Assembly (NCBI RefSeq): GCF_040581415.1
Contig: NZ_CP114014.1
Span: 3,968,001 to 4,032,000, forward strand
Source of the DNA: Paraconexibacter sp040581415
Lineage (GTDB): Bacteria; Actinomycetota; Thermoleophilia; Solirubrobacterales; Solirubrobacteraceae
Length of the DNA: 64,000 nt
Reading direction: 5' to 3'
Each line of letters opens with the position of its first letter. Positions within the stretch are counted from its first letter, which is position 1. Under the pieces are notes generated by a model. It was not told the DNA's origin. It saw only the letters and a program-made list of their open reading frames with translations, and did not search any database. The position numbers were made by a program, and so were the translations under genes. Below are positions 27,145-36,461 of the stretch, piece after piece.

Positions 27145-30100
27145 TCAGGCGGACGGCGCGGGGCGCAGGCTCATCGCCTCGGGCCATGAGCACATCCCGC
27201 CGCGGCCGGGGCAGTAGGCGCAGAGGTCGCGGTGGGGCCGCTCGGAGACGGCGAACACCCCGTCGAGCAGCGGGGCCGCCTGGGTGATCAGCTCGCCGGT
27301 GAGGACGGGTGCGTCGGCGGCGTCGTAGGTGGTGCTGACGGGCTCGTCGGCGCGCTGGAGGAAGACGTAGGCCACCTCGACGCTCGGCGCGCCGGCCCGC
27401 AGCGCCGCGAGCGCGTAGATGCGGCGCTGTGTGGCGTAGTCGCCCTCGACGATCGCCGTGAGGTCGGCGTCGTCGACCCGGTTCGTCTTGTAGTCGACGA
27501 TCAGCCAGCTGCCGTCGGCGAGCACCGCCACGAGGTCGATGAAGCCGTTGACTAGCGGCGAGCCCGGATCGGCGTCGTCGAGCGCGAACGCGAAGCCGTC
27601 CTCGCGGCGGACCGTCGTCGCGCCCGCCACCCGCCGGCCGAGCGCGGTCGACCCGAACGCGCCGGCGAGTCGCAGCAGGTCCGCGACCTCCTCGTCGGTG
27701 AGCTCGACGTCGTGCTCCGAGGCGAGCTCGCGGACGTCGTCGGCGGTCGCGGCGGCCGGGTCCGGCCCCTCCAGCAGGGCGTGGGCGAGGCTCCCGCGCA
27801 GCAGCGGGTCGATGCCCGCCGGCGGGACGGGAACCACGGGTCCGTCTGGGCCGTCGACCGCAGGCAGCGGCGGCGGCTCCTGGCGCGGAAGCCCGAGGAC
27901 GCGCCGCAGGTAGTAGCGGTACCCGCAGCCGGCGTGGTCGGAGAGCGAGGAGTAGCTGAGCGTCGCCGGCGGCGCGGGCGGGGTCGACACGGCGGCGGCG
28001 GCGCTTGCCGCCGGCACGGCCTTCCGCCCAGCTGCGGTCCGCCGGGACCGGTGCGCCGGCGGCGCGGTGGGCTCGACGTGGGTCAGCGAGAGCTGGACGT
28101 CCCCGGCGTCCCCCGCGCCCCCCGTCGCGAGTCCGGCCCTCTCCCGGGCCGCCGGCACCTGCGCGTCGGCGTCGGCCTGCTCGTGCTCCGTGAGGTCGCG
28201 ACCGGCGTCCGCCGCGTCCGGGTCGGGGTCGGGGGCGGGGTCGTCCGCAGTCGCGCCGGGATCACCGACGACGTCGGGCGAGACGAGCCGCACGGCGACC
28301 GCGAGCCGGTCCGCTCCGACCTGGCGGTCGACGGCCGCCGCCGGATCGTCCGGGGTCAGGCGCTCCTGCAGCAGCGGATCGATCCGCACCCCCACCCAGG
28401 TGAGCGGGGCACCCCCGGCGCGCTCGGCCGGCGGCGTCTTCCCGGGCGTGACCGCGCCGCTGATGATCAGGCGCTCCTCGGCGCGCGTGAAGGCGACGTG
28501 CATGATCCGCCGCTCCTCCTCGATCTGCGCCTGCTGTGCGCGCTGCTTCAGCTCGGCGTAGTCGAGCGCGTCCGCGTTGACGGCGTGCAGCCGGGGCAGC
28601 CGCAGCCCGACCCGGTCGCCCGCGACGAGGATCGGGTTGACGCCCGCCTGCCCCTGGCGCCCCAGCCCAGCGACCACGACGACGCCGAACTCGAGTCCCT
28701 TCGCCGCGTGGATCGTCATCAGCTGGACGGCGTCCAGGTCGCCCAGCTCCACGGGTGCGTCGGGCTCGCGCGCCTGCGCGTCGACCTCGGCGGCGACGTG
28801 GTCGATGAAGGCCCGGACGTCCCGGCCGGCCCGCAGCTCGAACTCGGCGGCGAGCCGCTCGAGCTTGTGGATGTTCGCCAGCCGCCGGCGCCCGCCGCTC
28901 AGGCCGAGCACGTGCAGGTCGTATCCGGTCCGCTGCACGACTCGCGTGATCAGCTGGTCCAGCGCCAGCAGCGGCGCCTGCGCCCGCTCCGCCGCGAACC
29001 ATGCGGCGAACGCCGTCACGGCAGCACGGTCGGCCGGCGGCAGCCCGATCCCCTCGGCGCCGTGGGTCACGAGCGCCCATGGACCGCGCCCCTGCTCGCG
29101 GCCCGCCTGGGCGATCGCGGCGAGCGCGTCGCTGCTGACGCCGACCAGGGGCGACGCCAGCAGGCCCAGGAGCGCCGGCTCGTCCATCGGGTTCGCGAGC
29201 GCGGCCAGGTAGGACGTCAGGTCCTGCACCTGCTGGCGCAGCCAGAACCCGCGGCCCCCGCTGGCCAGCGTGGCGAGCCCCTCGAGCTCGAGCGCGCGCT
29301 CGAAGACGTGCAGGTCTGAGGCTGCGCGCAGGAGCACGGCGACCTCGCCCGCCGCGACGTCGTCGCCGTTGATCAGCGCCCGCACGCGGGCCGCGACGGC
29401 ACGCGCCTCGGCCAGGAGGGTCAGGTTGCGGGCCTGCGGCATGCCTGCCTGCAGGGCGGCCGCCGCGGGCGCGGCCAGCCGCTCGGGGTCGTCGTGGGCG
29501 TCGTCGATCAGCAGCAGCTCGACCAGCGGGCCGTCCCCGTCGCTCTCACGCGCTGCGACCAGCGGCACGTAGTCCTCGTGCAGCCCGCCGAACGCGGCGT
29601 TGATGGTGCTCAGCAGGCCGGGCCGCGAGCGCCAGTTGGTGGCCAGCGCCGGCGCGACCCCGAGCGCCTCGTGGCGACGGCGCTGCGCGCGGAAGACGCC
29701 GACGTCGGCGTGCCGGAACCCGTAGATCGACTGCAGCGCGTCGCCGACCAGGAAGACGTTGCCGGCGTCCAGGTGCGAGAGCAGCTGCAGCTGCAACGGG
29801 TTCGTGTCCTGGAACTCGTCGACCATGATCCGCGCGAAGCGCTCGCGGTAGGCGCCGGCGACCGCCGGGGCGCGGCGCAGCAGGTCGTTGGTGAGCAGCT
29901 CGAGGTCGTCGTAGTCGACGGCCGAGCGGCCGCGCTTGGCGCCTGAATACGCCTCGGCGTAGAGCCCGAGCACGCGGTCCAGGTGCCGGTGGACGACGAC
30001 GGCCTCGGCGTCGACCTCGCCCTGCAGCACCGCGGCGAGTGCCCCGCGCAGCTCGGCGCAGGCGTCCGTCTTGAGCTCCTTCGCCTGCTTGGCGAGCTTG

Positions 30101-30939
30101 AGCCCGCGCAGCCGGGAGGCCAACGCGGGATCCGCGGTGCTCGCGGCCCCCGACCCCCCCGTCGCCGCGGCGTCGAGCGCCGCGCCGATCACGTCCAGGG
30201 CGACCTGCGCTGCGTCCAGGCTCACCAGGCCGGTGCGCCACGTCGCGCGCTCGGCGTCGACGGCGGCGAACGCGGCCCGCAGGCGCGCGGCCTGGGCGGC
30301 CGGCGGGTCGAGCGGCGGCACCGGCGGCAGGCGCGGCACGGTGTGCCCGGTGCTGCGCAGCTCGTCGTGGACGGTCGCGATCGCGTCGTGCAGGCGGTCG
30401 ACGCCCCAGGTGGCGACCAGCTCGAGCTCCGCGGCCGGCGGGCTCGCGGTCCCGGACGGCGGCGCCATGAACGCGGCCAGGGCGGTCGTGAAGGCCTCGG
30501 TCCGTGCCTGCCGCGCGGTCGCCTCGTCGAGGACCACGAAGGCCGGGTCCAGGCCGGCGGTCACCGCGTGGGAGCGCAGCACGCGGGCGCAGAAGCCGTG
30601 GATGGTGGAGATCCAGGCGCCGTCCATGTCCCGCGCGGCCTCGCGCTCGCCGAGCTCCATGAAGCGCGTGCGGATGCGGCCGCGCAGCTCGCCGGCCGCC
30701 TTCTCGGTGAACGTGATCGCCAGCAGCTCGCCGGGCCGGCAGCCGTCCTCGACGACCGCCCGGACGAAGCGCTCGGCAAGGACCGCGGTCTTGCCCGAGC
30801 CGGCGTTGGCGGACAGCAGCATCGGCCCCTCGCGCTGCAGGACGGCGACGGACTGCTCGTCGGTGAACGCCAGGCCGCCCCGGCCCAGCGGCCGGCCATC
30901 GGCGTCGTACAGCGGCGGTGACGCGAGCGCCTGCGCCAT
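27145..30939 (-). CDS. UvrD/AddA-like helicase-nuclease
   Basis: A 1264-residue double-strand break processing enzyme of the AddA/RecB type. Superfamily 1 helicase motifs are in order: Walker A ANAGSGKTAVL (I), ITFTEKAAGEL (Ia), IMVDEFQDTNPLQ (II), GDALQSIYGFR (III), TNWRSRPGLL (IV), MTIHAAKGLEFGVVVVAGL (V) and MHVAFTRAEERL (VI). The C-terminal PD-(D/E)XK nuclease has GFIDLVAVL and IVDYKTNRV, with a probable Fe-S cluster (Cys in HAGCGYRYY, then CAYCPGRGGMC at the end). Its start codon overlaps the partner's stop in TGATG, so translation is coupled. Together they should resect double-strand breaks for RecA, as AddAB does. The ATG at 30939 is chosen for the MAQALASPPL N-terminus. Confidence 0.9.
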   Translation of the reverse strand: MAQALASPPLYDADGRPLGRGGLAFTDEQSVAVLQREGPMLLSANAGSGKTAVLAERFVRAVVEDGCRPGELLAITFTEKAAGELRGRIRTRFMELGEREAARDMDGAWISTIHGFCARVLRSHAVTAGLDPAFVVLDEATARQARTEAFTTALAAFMAPPSGTASPPAAELELVATWGVDRLHDAIATVHDELRSTGHTVPRLPPVPPLDPPAAQAARLRAAFAAVDAERATWRTGLVSLDAAQVALDVIGAALDAAATGGSGAASTADPALASRLRGLKLAKQAKELKTDACAELRGALAAVLQGEVDAEAVVVHRHLDRVLGLYAEAYSGAKRGRSAVDYDDLELLTNDLLRRAPAVAGAYRERFARIMVDEFQDTNPLQLQLLSHLDAGNVFLVGDALQSIYGFRHADVGVFRAQRRRHEALGVAPALATNWRSRPGLLSTINAAFGGLHEDYVPLVAARESDGDGPLVELLLIDDAHDDPERLAAPAAAALQAGMPQARNLTLLAEARAVAARVRALINGDDVAAGEVAVLLRAASDLHVFERALELEGLATLASGGRGFWLRQQVQDLTSYLAALANPMDEPALLGLLASPLVGVSSDALAAIAQAGREQGRGPWALVTHGAEGIGLPPADRAAVTAFAAWFAAERAQAPLLALDQLITRVVQRTGYDLHVLGLSGGRRRLANIHKLERLAAEFELRAGRDVRAFIDHVAAEVDAQAREPDAPVELGDLDAVQLMTIHAAKGLEFGVVVVAGLGRQGQAGVNPILVAGDRVGLRLPRLHAVNADALDYAELKQRAQQAQIEEERRIMHVAFTRAEERLIISGAVTPGKTPPAERAGGAPLTWVGVRIDPLLQERLTPDDPAAAVDRQVGADRLAVAVRLVSPDVVGDPGATADDPAPDPDPDAADAGRDLTEHEQADADAQVPAARERAGLATGGAGDAGDVQLSLTHVEPTAPPAHRSRRTAAGRKAVPAASAAAAVSTPPAPPATLSYSSLSDHAGCGYRYYLRRVLGLPRQEPPPLPAVDGPDGPVVPVPPAGIDPLLRGSLAHALLEGPDPAAATADDVRELASEHDVELTDEEVADLLRLAGAFGSTALGRRVAGATTVRREDGFAFALDDADPGSPLVNGFIDLVAVLADGSWLIVDYKTNRVDDADLTAIVEGDYATQRRIYALAALRAGAPSVEVAYVFLQRADEPVSTTYDAADAPVLTGELITQAAPLLDGVFAVSERPHRDLCAYCPGRGGMCSWPEAMSLRPAPSA

Positions 30940-33900
30940 CACGTCTCGCAGCGGCAGATCGAGGGGTACGAGCAGCCGCCGTCGCGCCAGCCGCACGTCG
31001 TCGGGCGCGGGGTCAGGCGGCCGGCGCGCAGCTCGGCGATCGCGTCCAGGGCCGTCGCCTTCGCCGTGGTCAGCGCGAGCGCAAAGTCGCCGTCGTCCGC
31101 CCGGTCGGCGGGGACGCCGTCGAGCGCCGTGTCGGCGCCCTCGCGCACTATGCCGCGCGGCCGGGGGTCCTGCCCGCTGAGCGGCTGGTACAGCCCGCCG
31201 TCGACCGCGACCCCGAGCAGCTGCGGCACGGCGAGCAGGTAGAGCGGCAGCTGCAGCCGGCCGTCGGCCTCCCACTTCGCGCGCGCGGTCGCGGTCGCGC
31301 CCTTGTAGTCGTAGACGATCGCGCGCCGTCCGTCCGGCGAGACGTCCACCCGGTCGATGCGGCCGCGCAGCGCGAGGTCGTCCGTCAGGGGGACCGCGGG
31401 CAGCTCGTCCCCCGGCCCGCCGAAGGTCAGCTCGAAGGCGGACGGCGCGTAGGTGGACCCGGAGTGGGCGGCGTAGTCCAGGTACCGCAGGATGTCCGCC
31501 TGGAGCCGGTGCAGCGCCGCCGCCAGGCGCTGCGGATCCGGGGAGATGCGGTGGTCGGGCGCGTGCTCCTGCAGTGCGGCCAGCGCGAGCCGGCGGGCGC
31601 GGGGCAGGTGCTCGGGGGTGAGCGGGCCGGTCGTGGGCTCGCCGTGCTCGCCGCCGTCGCGCAGCGCGGTCAGCGCCTGCTCGAGGACCTTGTGCGCCAG
31701 CTCCCCGCGGACGATCGGCTCGGGGTCGGGCAGCAGCTCCTGGGGGGACAGCAGCCGCTCGACGAACCAGCGCACGGGGCACGCGATCCACGCCTCGAGT
31801 GCCGAAGCCGACCATGTCGTGCGGTCGGCCAGGGCCCGCAGCACCGTCGGGTCGCGCAGGATGCCGATCGGCTCGGCGGCGACGTCGGGCTCGGCGTCAC
31901 GGGCCGCCAGCGCGGCCGCGTGGGCGGTCGGCGGCGGCAGCGTCCCCGCGCCGGCACGGGCCTCCGGGAATCCGGCCGCACCCAGGGGCCGGCGCTGCGC
32001 GGTCGCGGCGACCGCCGGGTCGAACAGGTCCAGCACGTCGTCGACGAACAGCGAACGCACCGCCGGCCGGCCGTCGTCCGTCGCGTCGTGCCAGCTCAGC
32101 GCCAGCAGGTCGGTGGGCCGCGAGAGCGCCGCGTAGAACAGGTAGCGCTCGGCGCCGAGCGTGTCCTCCCGCAGGCCGAGCCGCAGCCCGGACGCGGCGT
32201 TGACGGCGCGGCGCTCGGCGTCGCCCAGGAACGCCTCCGGCCGCCCGGGGGCCGGGAACGCGCCCTCCTGCAGGCCGCAGACGAACAGCGCGGTGACGCG
32301 GCGAGCGCGGACCGCCAGCGGGTCGGCCACCGTGACGGCCCCCGCGCCGGCGGCGCCGTTGGTCCCCTGGCGCGTGGGGACGCCGCCGTCGACGAGCACG
32401 TCCTGCGCCGCGAGCAGCGCCAGCAGCTCCGCCGGCTCGGGGACCAGCGCGGGGTCGGTCTCCGCCAGGCGGCCGAGCTCGTTCAGCGCCGCGCGCAGCT
32501 GGCCCGCGACCCTGGCCTCGTGGCGTTCGGCGTCCGTAAGGATGCGCCCGGTCCCGTCGTGCGGCCGGGTGAAGAGCCGCATGACGTCGGCGGCGAGCTG
32601 CTCGCAGAGCGCGCGCGGCCCGTCCCGCCGCGCTGCCCGTAGCCGGTCGAGCTCGTGCAGCTTCCACGGCCCGCGCTCCCACTCGGCACGCGCCTGACGC
32701 GCGCTGGCCAGCCCCTGGCGGCGGACGTCCGCCTCGAGCCGGTCGACGCGGGCGCTGTCGCGGACCAGGCCTGGCGTGCGCAGCCAGGTGAGCAGGTCGT
32801 CGGCGGTCCCGTCCAGCAGCGCGCAGCGCGCCATCGCCAGCAGCCCGCGACCGAGCGCCGTGTGGCCGAGCGGCAGGGTCCGCCGCAGGACGAACGGGAT
32901 CTCGTAGCCGGCCAGGACCCGCTCGACGAGCGCCGCCTGCGTCTCGGGCCGGCGCAGCACGATCGCGATCTCGCCGGCGGGCGTCCCCTCCGCGATGAGC
33001 CGGGCGACGTGCGCGGCGACGAGCTCGAGCTCGGCCCGCTCACCGCCGCCCTGCAGGAGCAGCAGCGCGTCCCCGGCGGCGGGCAGGCGCGGGGCGTCCG
33101 GCTCCAGGACCGCGCGCTCGAGGTGGTGCAGGACGGGGCGCGAGGCGGGCGAGTAGTGCGTGTCGACCGGCGGCAGGACCTGCTCGGTCGCGCCCAGCGC
33201 CATGAGGTCCTGGTAGGTCGCGGCCCGGCCGGCGAAGGCGGCGCGGCCGGCCTCGAACGGCAGCGACACCATCACGTCGGCGCCGCAGTGCACGGCGAGC
33301 GTCTCGATGGCGTCGAGCTGCAGGACGTCGAGGTCGTCGAACCCGTACAGGAACACCGGGCGGCCCGGCCAGGACGCCGGCGCCGTGCGCAGCGCGTCGT
33401 GAGCGGCGACGGTCCGCATCGGCGCGTCGACCCGGCCGAGCGCCTCCAGGCCGCGCTGGTACGCGCCGTAGAGGGCGGCGAGGTCAGTGGCGTAGTCCGC
33501 GCGGGGCGGGTCGGCGGCGGCCCAGGCCCGCATCGCGACGTGCCAGCGGGCGGGCGTGACGCGCCGCTCGCCGAGCTCGTCGAAGAGGCGCAGCAGCGTG
33601 CCCGTGAAGCCCGGGGTGCGCGCGCTCGCGCCGAGGACGCGCAGGGTCGTGCGCTGGACGGCGAGCGCCGCGACGCGGTCGCGCGACAGGCCGCCGACCG
33701 CTCGCGGCAGCTTCACCTGGCTCGACGCCGCCCGGGTGACGGCGCGGCTGAGGCCCGACCACGTCTGCACGTCCGCACCGAACACCAGGCCACGCGCGGC
33801 GAGCTCGCGCCGGTAGACGAGGACGTCCTCTCGAGTGGGGACGACGAGCAGTGGCTCGCGAGGGGCCGCGAGCTGCACGGCGTCGAGGACGATTCTGGCC

Positions 33901-33941
33901 TTCTCGGCGTTCGCCGGTCCGGTGACGAGGGTCAGGGGCAA
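30939..33941 (-). CDS. AddB-like PD-(D/E)XK nuclease subunit
   Basis: About 1000 residues, the usual partner of AddA-type enzymes. The N-terminal Walker A position reads GPANAEKA, without GKT, so ATP use is probably lost, as expected of a non-motor arm. The nuclease domain near the C-terminus is complete: GELAHKVLEQAL, GRIDRVDVSPDGR, IVYDYKGA and QLPLYLLAV. A four-Cys iron-sulfur motif is likely (Cys in EAWIACPVRW plus TTCGWRDGGCSYPSICRC). The annotated start is uncertain: TTG at 33941 or CTG at 33935, both after AGGAG, fit the conserved LPLTLVTGPAN opening; a longer frame to 34016 includes no conserved sequence. It overlaps its helicase partner by one base. Confidence 0.85.
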   Translation of the reverse strand: MPLTLVTGPANAEKARIVLDAVQLAAPREPLLVVPTREDVLVYRRELAARGLVFGADVQTWSGLSRAVTRAASSQVKLPRAVGGLSRDRVAALAVQRTTLRVLGASARTPGFTGTLLRLFDELGERRVTPARWHVAMRAWAAADPPRADYATDLAALYGAYQRGLEALGRVDAPMRTVAAHDALRTAPASWPGRPVFLYGFDDLDVLQLDAIETLAVHCGADVMVSLPFEAGRAAFAGRAATYQDLMALGATEQVLPPVDTHYSPASRPVLHHLERAVLEPDAPRLPAAGDALLLLQGGGERAELELVAAHVARLIAEGTPAGEIAIVLRRPETQAALVERVLAGYEIPFVLRRTLPLGHTALGRGLLAMARCALLDGTADDLLTWLRTPGLVRDSARVDRLEADVRRQGLASARQARAEWERGPWKLHELDRLRAARRDGPRALCEQLAADVMRLFTRPHDGTGRILTDAERHEARVAGQLRAALNELGRLAETDPALVPEPAELLALLAAQDVLVDGGVPTRQGTNGAAGAGAVTVADPLAVRARRVTALFVCGLQEGAFPAPGRPEAFLGDAERRAVNAASGLRLGLREDTLGAERYLFYAALSRPTDLLALSWHDATDDGRPAVRSLFVDDVLDLFDPAVAATAQRRPLGAAGFPEARAGAGTLPPPTAHAAALAARDAEPDVAAEPIGILRDPTVLRALADRTTWSASALEAWIACPVRWFVERLLSPQELLPDPEPIVRGELAHKVLEQALTALRDGGEHGEPTTGPLTPEHLPRARRLALAALQEHAPDHRISPDPQRLAAALHRLQADILRYLDYAAHSGSTYAPSAFELTFGGPGDELPAVPLTDDLALRGRIDRVDVSPDGRRAIVYDYKGATATARAKWEADGRLQLPLYLLAVPQLLGVAVDGGLYQPLSGQDPRPRGIVREGADTALDGVPADRADDGDFALALTTAKATALDAIAELRAGRLTPRPTTCGWRDGGCSYPSICRCET

Positions 33942-34009
33942 GACTCCTGATGGTCGCAAGTGCGCCGGTCGCCCTGACACGGACGCTGCCGTCTCGAGAC
34001 CTGCGGACC

Positions 34010-34044
34010 GCTTCACGTTCGGTTCATGTGCCCTCCTCGATGCT
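34010..34044 (+). promoter_or_regulatory. Direct-repeat activator site plus -10 (site 1)
   Basis: GCTTCAC-GTTC-GGTTCATG (34010-34028): two GNTTCAY half-sites spaced 11 bases apart. Ten bases further lies the -10-like GATGCT (34039-34044). The ribosome binding site AGGAG and the ATG at 34085 follow. The same unit precedes the genes at 35294 and 40599 (minus). This is the arrangement of PhoB/OmpR class II sites. Confidence 0.7.
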
Positions 34045-34084
34045 CCTCGACATCACCTCCCCCACCGCCTCAGGAGCCTTCGCC

Positions 34085-35104
34085 ATGACCGTCGCCGCAC
34101 GCCTCGCCCGCTGTACCGCCGCCGCCCTCGTCCCGCTCGCCCTGGCCGCCGCTGCGTTCGGTCCGGCTGAGGCGTCCGCCGCCCCGCTGCGCGTCAACGT
34201 CCCGTCGTTCACGGTCGTGGAAGGGAGCCTGGCCAACATCAGGGTCCCGCTCAGGTGCCCCTCGGGCGGCAGCGCCAAGTGCGTGTTCTCGACGAAGCTC
34301 GAGGGCGGGACGGCGCGCGACGCCGCGAAGCCAGGGGGCGACTTCTCCGGCCTGGACCCGTCGCGCTACACCTTCTCCCCCGGGAAGTCCTGGACGATGC
34401 TGATCAAGATGTTCACCAAGGACGACAACGTCTGCGAACCGCCCGAGTCGTTCGCGGTCAAGGTGACGACGGTCCAGGGCAGGCAGTTCCGGGCGGACAT
34501 CGGACGCATCACGATCGTGGACAAGGACGACTGCCGGCCCGTCATCAAGCCGTCGGACCCGGTGCAGCCGAGCCCCATCGTCCCCGCGCCCGCGCCGGTC
34601 CTCGAGCCGTCGACGCCGGTCCAGCCGAGCCCTGTGAGTCCCCAGCAGCCGACATCCGCGTCCGCCGACAGCGGCACGCCGACGATCACGAGCACGCCCA
34701 CGTCGACGGGTGCGATGCAAAGCTGCCGCACCCCGCTCTGGATCGGCGACAACGGGGCGTTCGGCGCACACGGCTTCTACAACTCCGGCTGCATCGTCCA
34801 GGTGACCTGCCCGCAGGCGGTCCAGGTCTGCTCCGCCTCCGCGGAGTCCGGGATCAGCTCGGAGCGGGGCGTCGGCGACCAGGTCACGCTGAACTCGCGC
34901 ATCCGCGTGTTCTCCGCCTCGATGTCGGAGTTCTTCCACCGCGACCAGAGCTGCGCCGGCACGAACTTCTGCCGCACCGAGGACAAGGTCATGATCCGCG
35001 GCGGCGAGACCGCGTCCGTCCAGTGCAACGGCGTCCGGGTCACGCCGACCCAGGCGAACCGGTCGGCGGTGACCTGCTCGCTCGTGGTCGAGCGCGCCGG
35101 CTGA
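34085..35104 (+). CDS. Secreted Cys-rich protein with Calx-beta-like domain (paralogue A)
   Basis: A 339-residue exported protein. A signal peptide (AALVPLALAAAAFGPAEASA) is followed by a Calx-beta-like domain (VEGSLANIRVPLRC ... DIGRITIVDKDDC). Then comes a Pro/Gln/Ser linker (DPVQPSPIVPAPAPV) and a C-terminal domain of ~135 residues with eight conserved Cys (CRTPLWIG, NSGCIVQVTC, VCSASAESGISSE, QSCAG, NFCRTEDKVM, VQCNGVRV, VTCSLVVE). No known family is recognised for the Cys-rich part. The whole gene is a tandem duplicate of the next one. Site 1 upstream suggests activation by the two-component system at 36796-38824. A perfect hairpin terminates it. Confidence 0.75.
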   Translation: MTVAARLARCTAAALVPLALAAAAFGPAEASAAPLRVNVPSFTVVEGSLANIRVPLRCPSGGSAKCVFSTKLEGGTARDAAKPGGDFSGLDPSRYTFSPGKSWTMLIKMFTKDDNVCEPPESFAVKVTTVQGRQFRADIGRITIVDKDDCRPVIKPSDPVQPSPIVPAPAPVLEPSTPVQPSPVSPQQPTSASADSGTPTITSTPTSTGAMQSCRTPLWIGDNGAFGAHGFYNSGCIVQVTCPQAVQVCSASAESGISSERGVGDQVTLNSRIRVFSASMSEFFHRDQSCAGTNFCRTEDKVMIRGGETASVQCNGVRVTPTQANRSAVTCSLVVERAG

Positions 35105-35129
35105 CCGCTGCGCCGTCCCCCACTGCCTG

Positions 35130-35161
35130 CGACAGGCCCCGGCAACCGCCGGGGCCTGTCG
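35130..35161 (+). terminator. Strong hairpin terminator after paralogue A
   Basis: CGACAGGCCCCGG, a 6-base loop, then the perfect complement CCGGGGCCTGTCG, followed by TCGTTCT. A closely similar hairpin follows paralogue B, so the duplicated unit includes its terminator. Confidence 0.85.
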
Positions 35162-35215
35162 TCGTTCTGAGGCGCCGGCGCGCGCCCGGCGACGCGGCCA
35201 CCCGCGCCCGGCTCC

Positions 35216-35250
35216 GCTTCATCTTCGCTTCATGGGCGCTGTTCGATGCT
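35216..35250 (+). promoter_or_regulatory. Direct-repeat activator site plus -10 (site 2)
   Basis: GCTTCAT-CTTC-GCTTCATG (35216-35234) followed after ten bases by GATGCT (35245-35250). Compared with site 1, spacing is identical and the half-sites differ by single bases. Confidence 0.7.
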
Positions 35251-35293
35251 CCGTCTCGTCAACCACCCATCAGCCTCCAGGAGCCCGCCCGCC

Positions 35294-36388
35294 ATGTTCG
35301 CCACCACCCGCTTCGCCCGTCGTGCCACCGCCGTCCTCGCCCCGTTCGTCCTCGCCGCCGGCGTCAGCACCGCTGATGCGTCGGCCGCCCCGCTCCGCGC
35401 CAAGGTGCCGTCGTTCAAGGTCGCCGAGGGCGGGACGGCGAGGATCGTCGTCAACCTCAACTGCCGGGTCAGCGACGGCCGCTGCTCGTACGAGGCCGGC
35501 CTCAGCGGCGGCAACGCCCGCAACACCGCGGTCGCACGCCGCGACTTCGTCGGCAGGGACCCCGCCAAGATCGTCCTGCGCGGTGGTCAGCGCCGGACGC
35601 TGCGCATCAACGTTGCCGTGAAGGACGACGGCGTCTGCGAGAAGCCCGAGTCGTTCGGGGTGTCGGTGTGGACCACCGTCAGGGACGACCTGCGCACGGA
35701 CGAGGGCCGCATCACGATCATCGACGGCAACGACTGCCGGCCGGTGCTGAATCCGAACGTCCCGGTCAAGCCGAGCCCGGTCACCCCGGCCCCCCGGCCC
35801 CCGCTGGATCCCGCGGTGCCGGTCACGCCGAGCCCGGTGACGCCGAAGCCCGCCCCGGCCCCCGCCCCCGCGCCGGCCCCGGCACCCGCACCCGCACCGG
35901 CCCCGAAGCCGGCTCCCGTCCCCGCACCCGCCCCGGCCGGACTCCCGGCCGACAGCGGCGAGCCGACCATCACGGACACCACGTTGACCAACGGCGCCAT
36001 GCAGACCTGCCGCACCCCGCAGTGGATCGGTCAGGACGGCCTGGCCGGCGCGAACGGGTTCTACAATTCCGGATGCACCGTGCAGGTCAAGTGCCCGCCG
36101 GCCGCCCGGGTCTGCAGCGCCTCGTCCGAGTCCGGGATCAGCTCCGAGAAGGGCGTCGGCGACAAGGTCACGCTGAACTCGCGCATCCGGGTCTTCTCCG
36201 CCTCGGGCACGCAGTTCTTCTTCCGCGACCAGAGCTGCGCCGGCACGAACTTCTGCCGCACCGAGGACATGGTCATGATCCGCGGCGGCGAGACGGCGTC
36301 GGTGCAGTGCAACGGCGTGCGGGTGACGCCGTCGCAGCCCAACCGCTCGACGGTCACCTGCTCGGTCACGGTGGAGCGCGCCAGCTGA
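35294..36388 (+). CDS. Secreted Cys-rich protein with Calx-beta-like domain (paralogue B)
   Basis: A 364-residue exported protein, paralogue of the preceding gene. The signal peptide is followed by a Calx-beta-like domain (VAEGGTARIVVNLNC ... DEGRITIIDGNDC), an unusual long Ala-Pro linker (APAPAPAPAPAPAPAP, about 40 residues) and the same eight-Cys C-terminal domain (CRTPQWIGQDG, NSGCTVQVKC, VCSASSESGISSE, NFCRTEDMVMIRGG). The sequence ends VTVERAS, against VVERAG in paralogue A. The rigid Ala-Pro rod could hold the Cys-rich head away from the surface. Same promoter logic and terminator type as the first copy. Function unknown; the two genes may bind related ligands. Confidence 0.75.
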   Translation: MFATTRFARRATAVLAPFVLAAGVSTADASAAPLRAKVPSFKVAEGGTARIVVNLNCRVSDGRCSYEAGLSGGNARNTAVARRDFVGRDPAKIVLRGGQRRTLRINVAVKDDGVCEKPESFGVSVWTTVRDDLRTDEGRITIIDGNDCRPVLNPNVPVKPSPVTPAPRPPLDPAVPVTPSPVTPKPAPAPAPAPAPAPAPAPAPKPAPVPAPAPAGLPADSGEPTITDTTLTNGAMQTCRTPQWIGQDGLAGANGFYNSGCTVQVKCPPAARVCSASSESGISSEKGVGDKVTLNSRIRVFSASGTQFFFRDQSCAGTNFCRTEDMVMIRGGETASVQCNGVRVTPSQPNRSTVTCSVTVERAS

Positions 36389-36417
36389 CGGTCCGGCCCG
36401 GCACTGCACCCTCGACG

Positions 36418-36449
36418 CGACGGGCCCCGGCGACTGCCGGGGCCCGTCG
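36418..36449 (+). terminator. Hairpin terminator after paralogue B
   Basis: CGACGGGCCCCGGC-GACT-GCCGGGGCCCGTCG: a perfect 14-bp stem with a four-base loop, followed by TCG. It is closely similar to the hairpin after paralogue A. Confidence 0.85.
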
Positions 36450-36461
36450 TCGTTGCACGGT

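Noticed and set aside
27712..29319. Plus-strand frame antiparallel to the helicase gene
   Set aside because: Shadow of the helicase coding sequence with no recognisable motif.
30940..31815. Upstream extension of the AddA-like frame
   Set aside because: Reads through the AddB-like gene in another frame and contains no conserved helicase sequence; the TGATG overlap gives a better start.
35860..35940. Ala-Pro repeat DNA considered as a tandem-repeat element
   Set aside because: It is in frame and encodes the linker of paralogue B, so it is coding low complexity.
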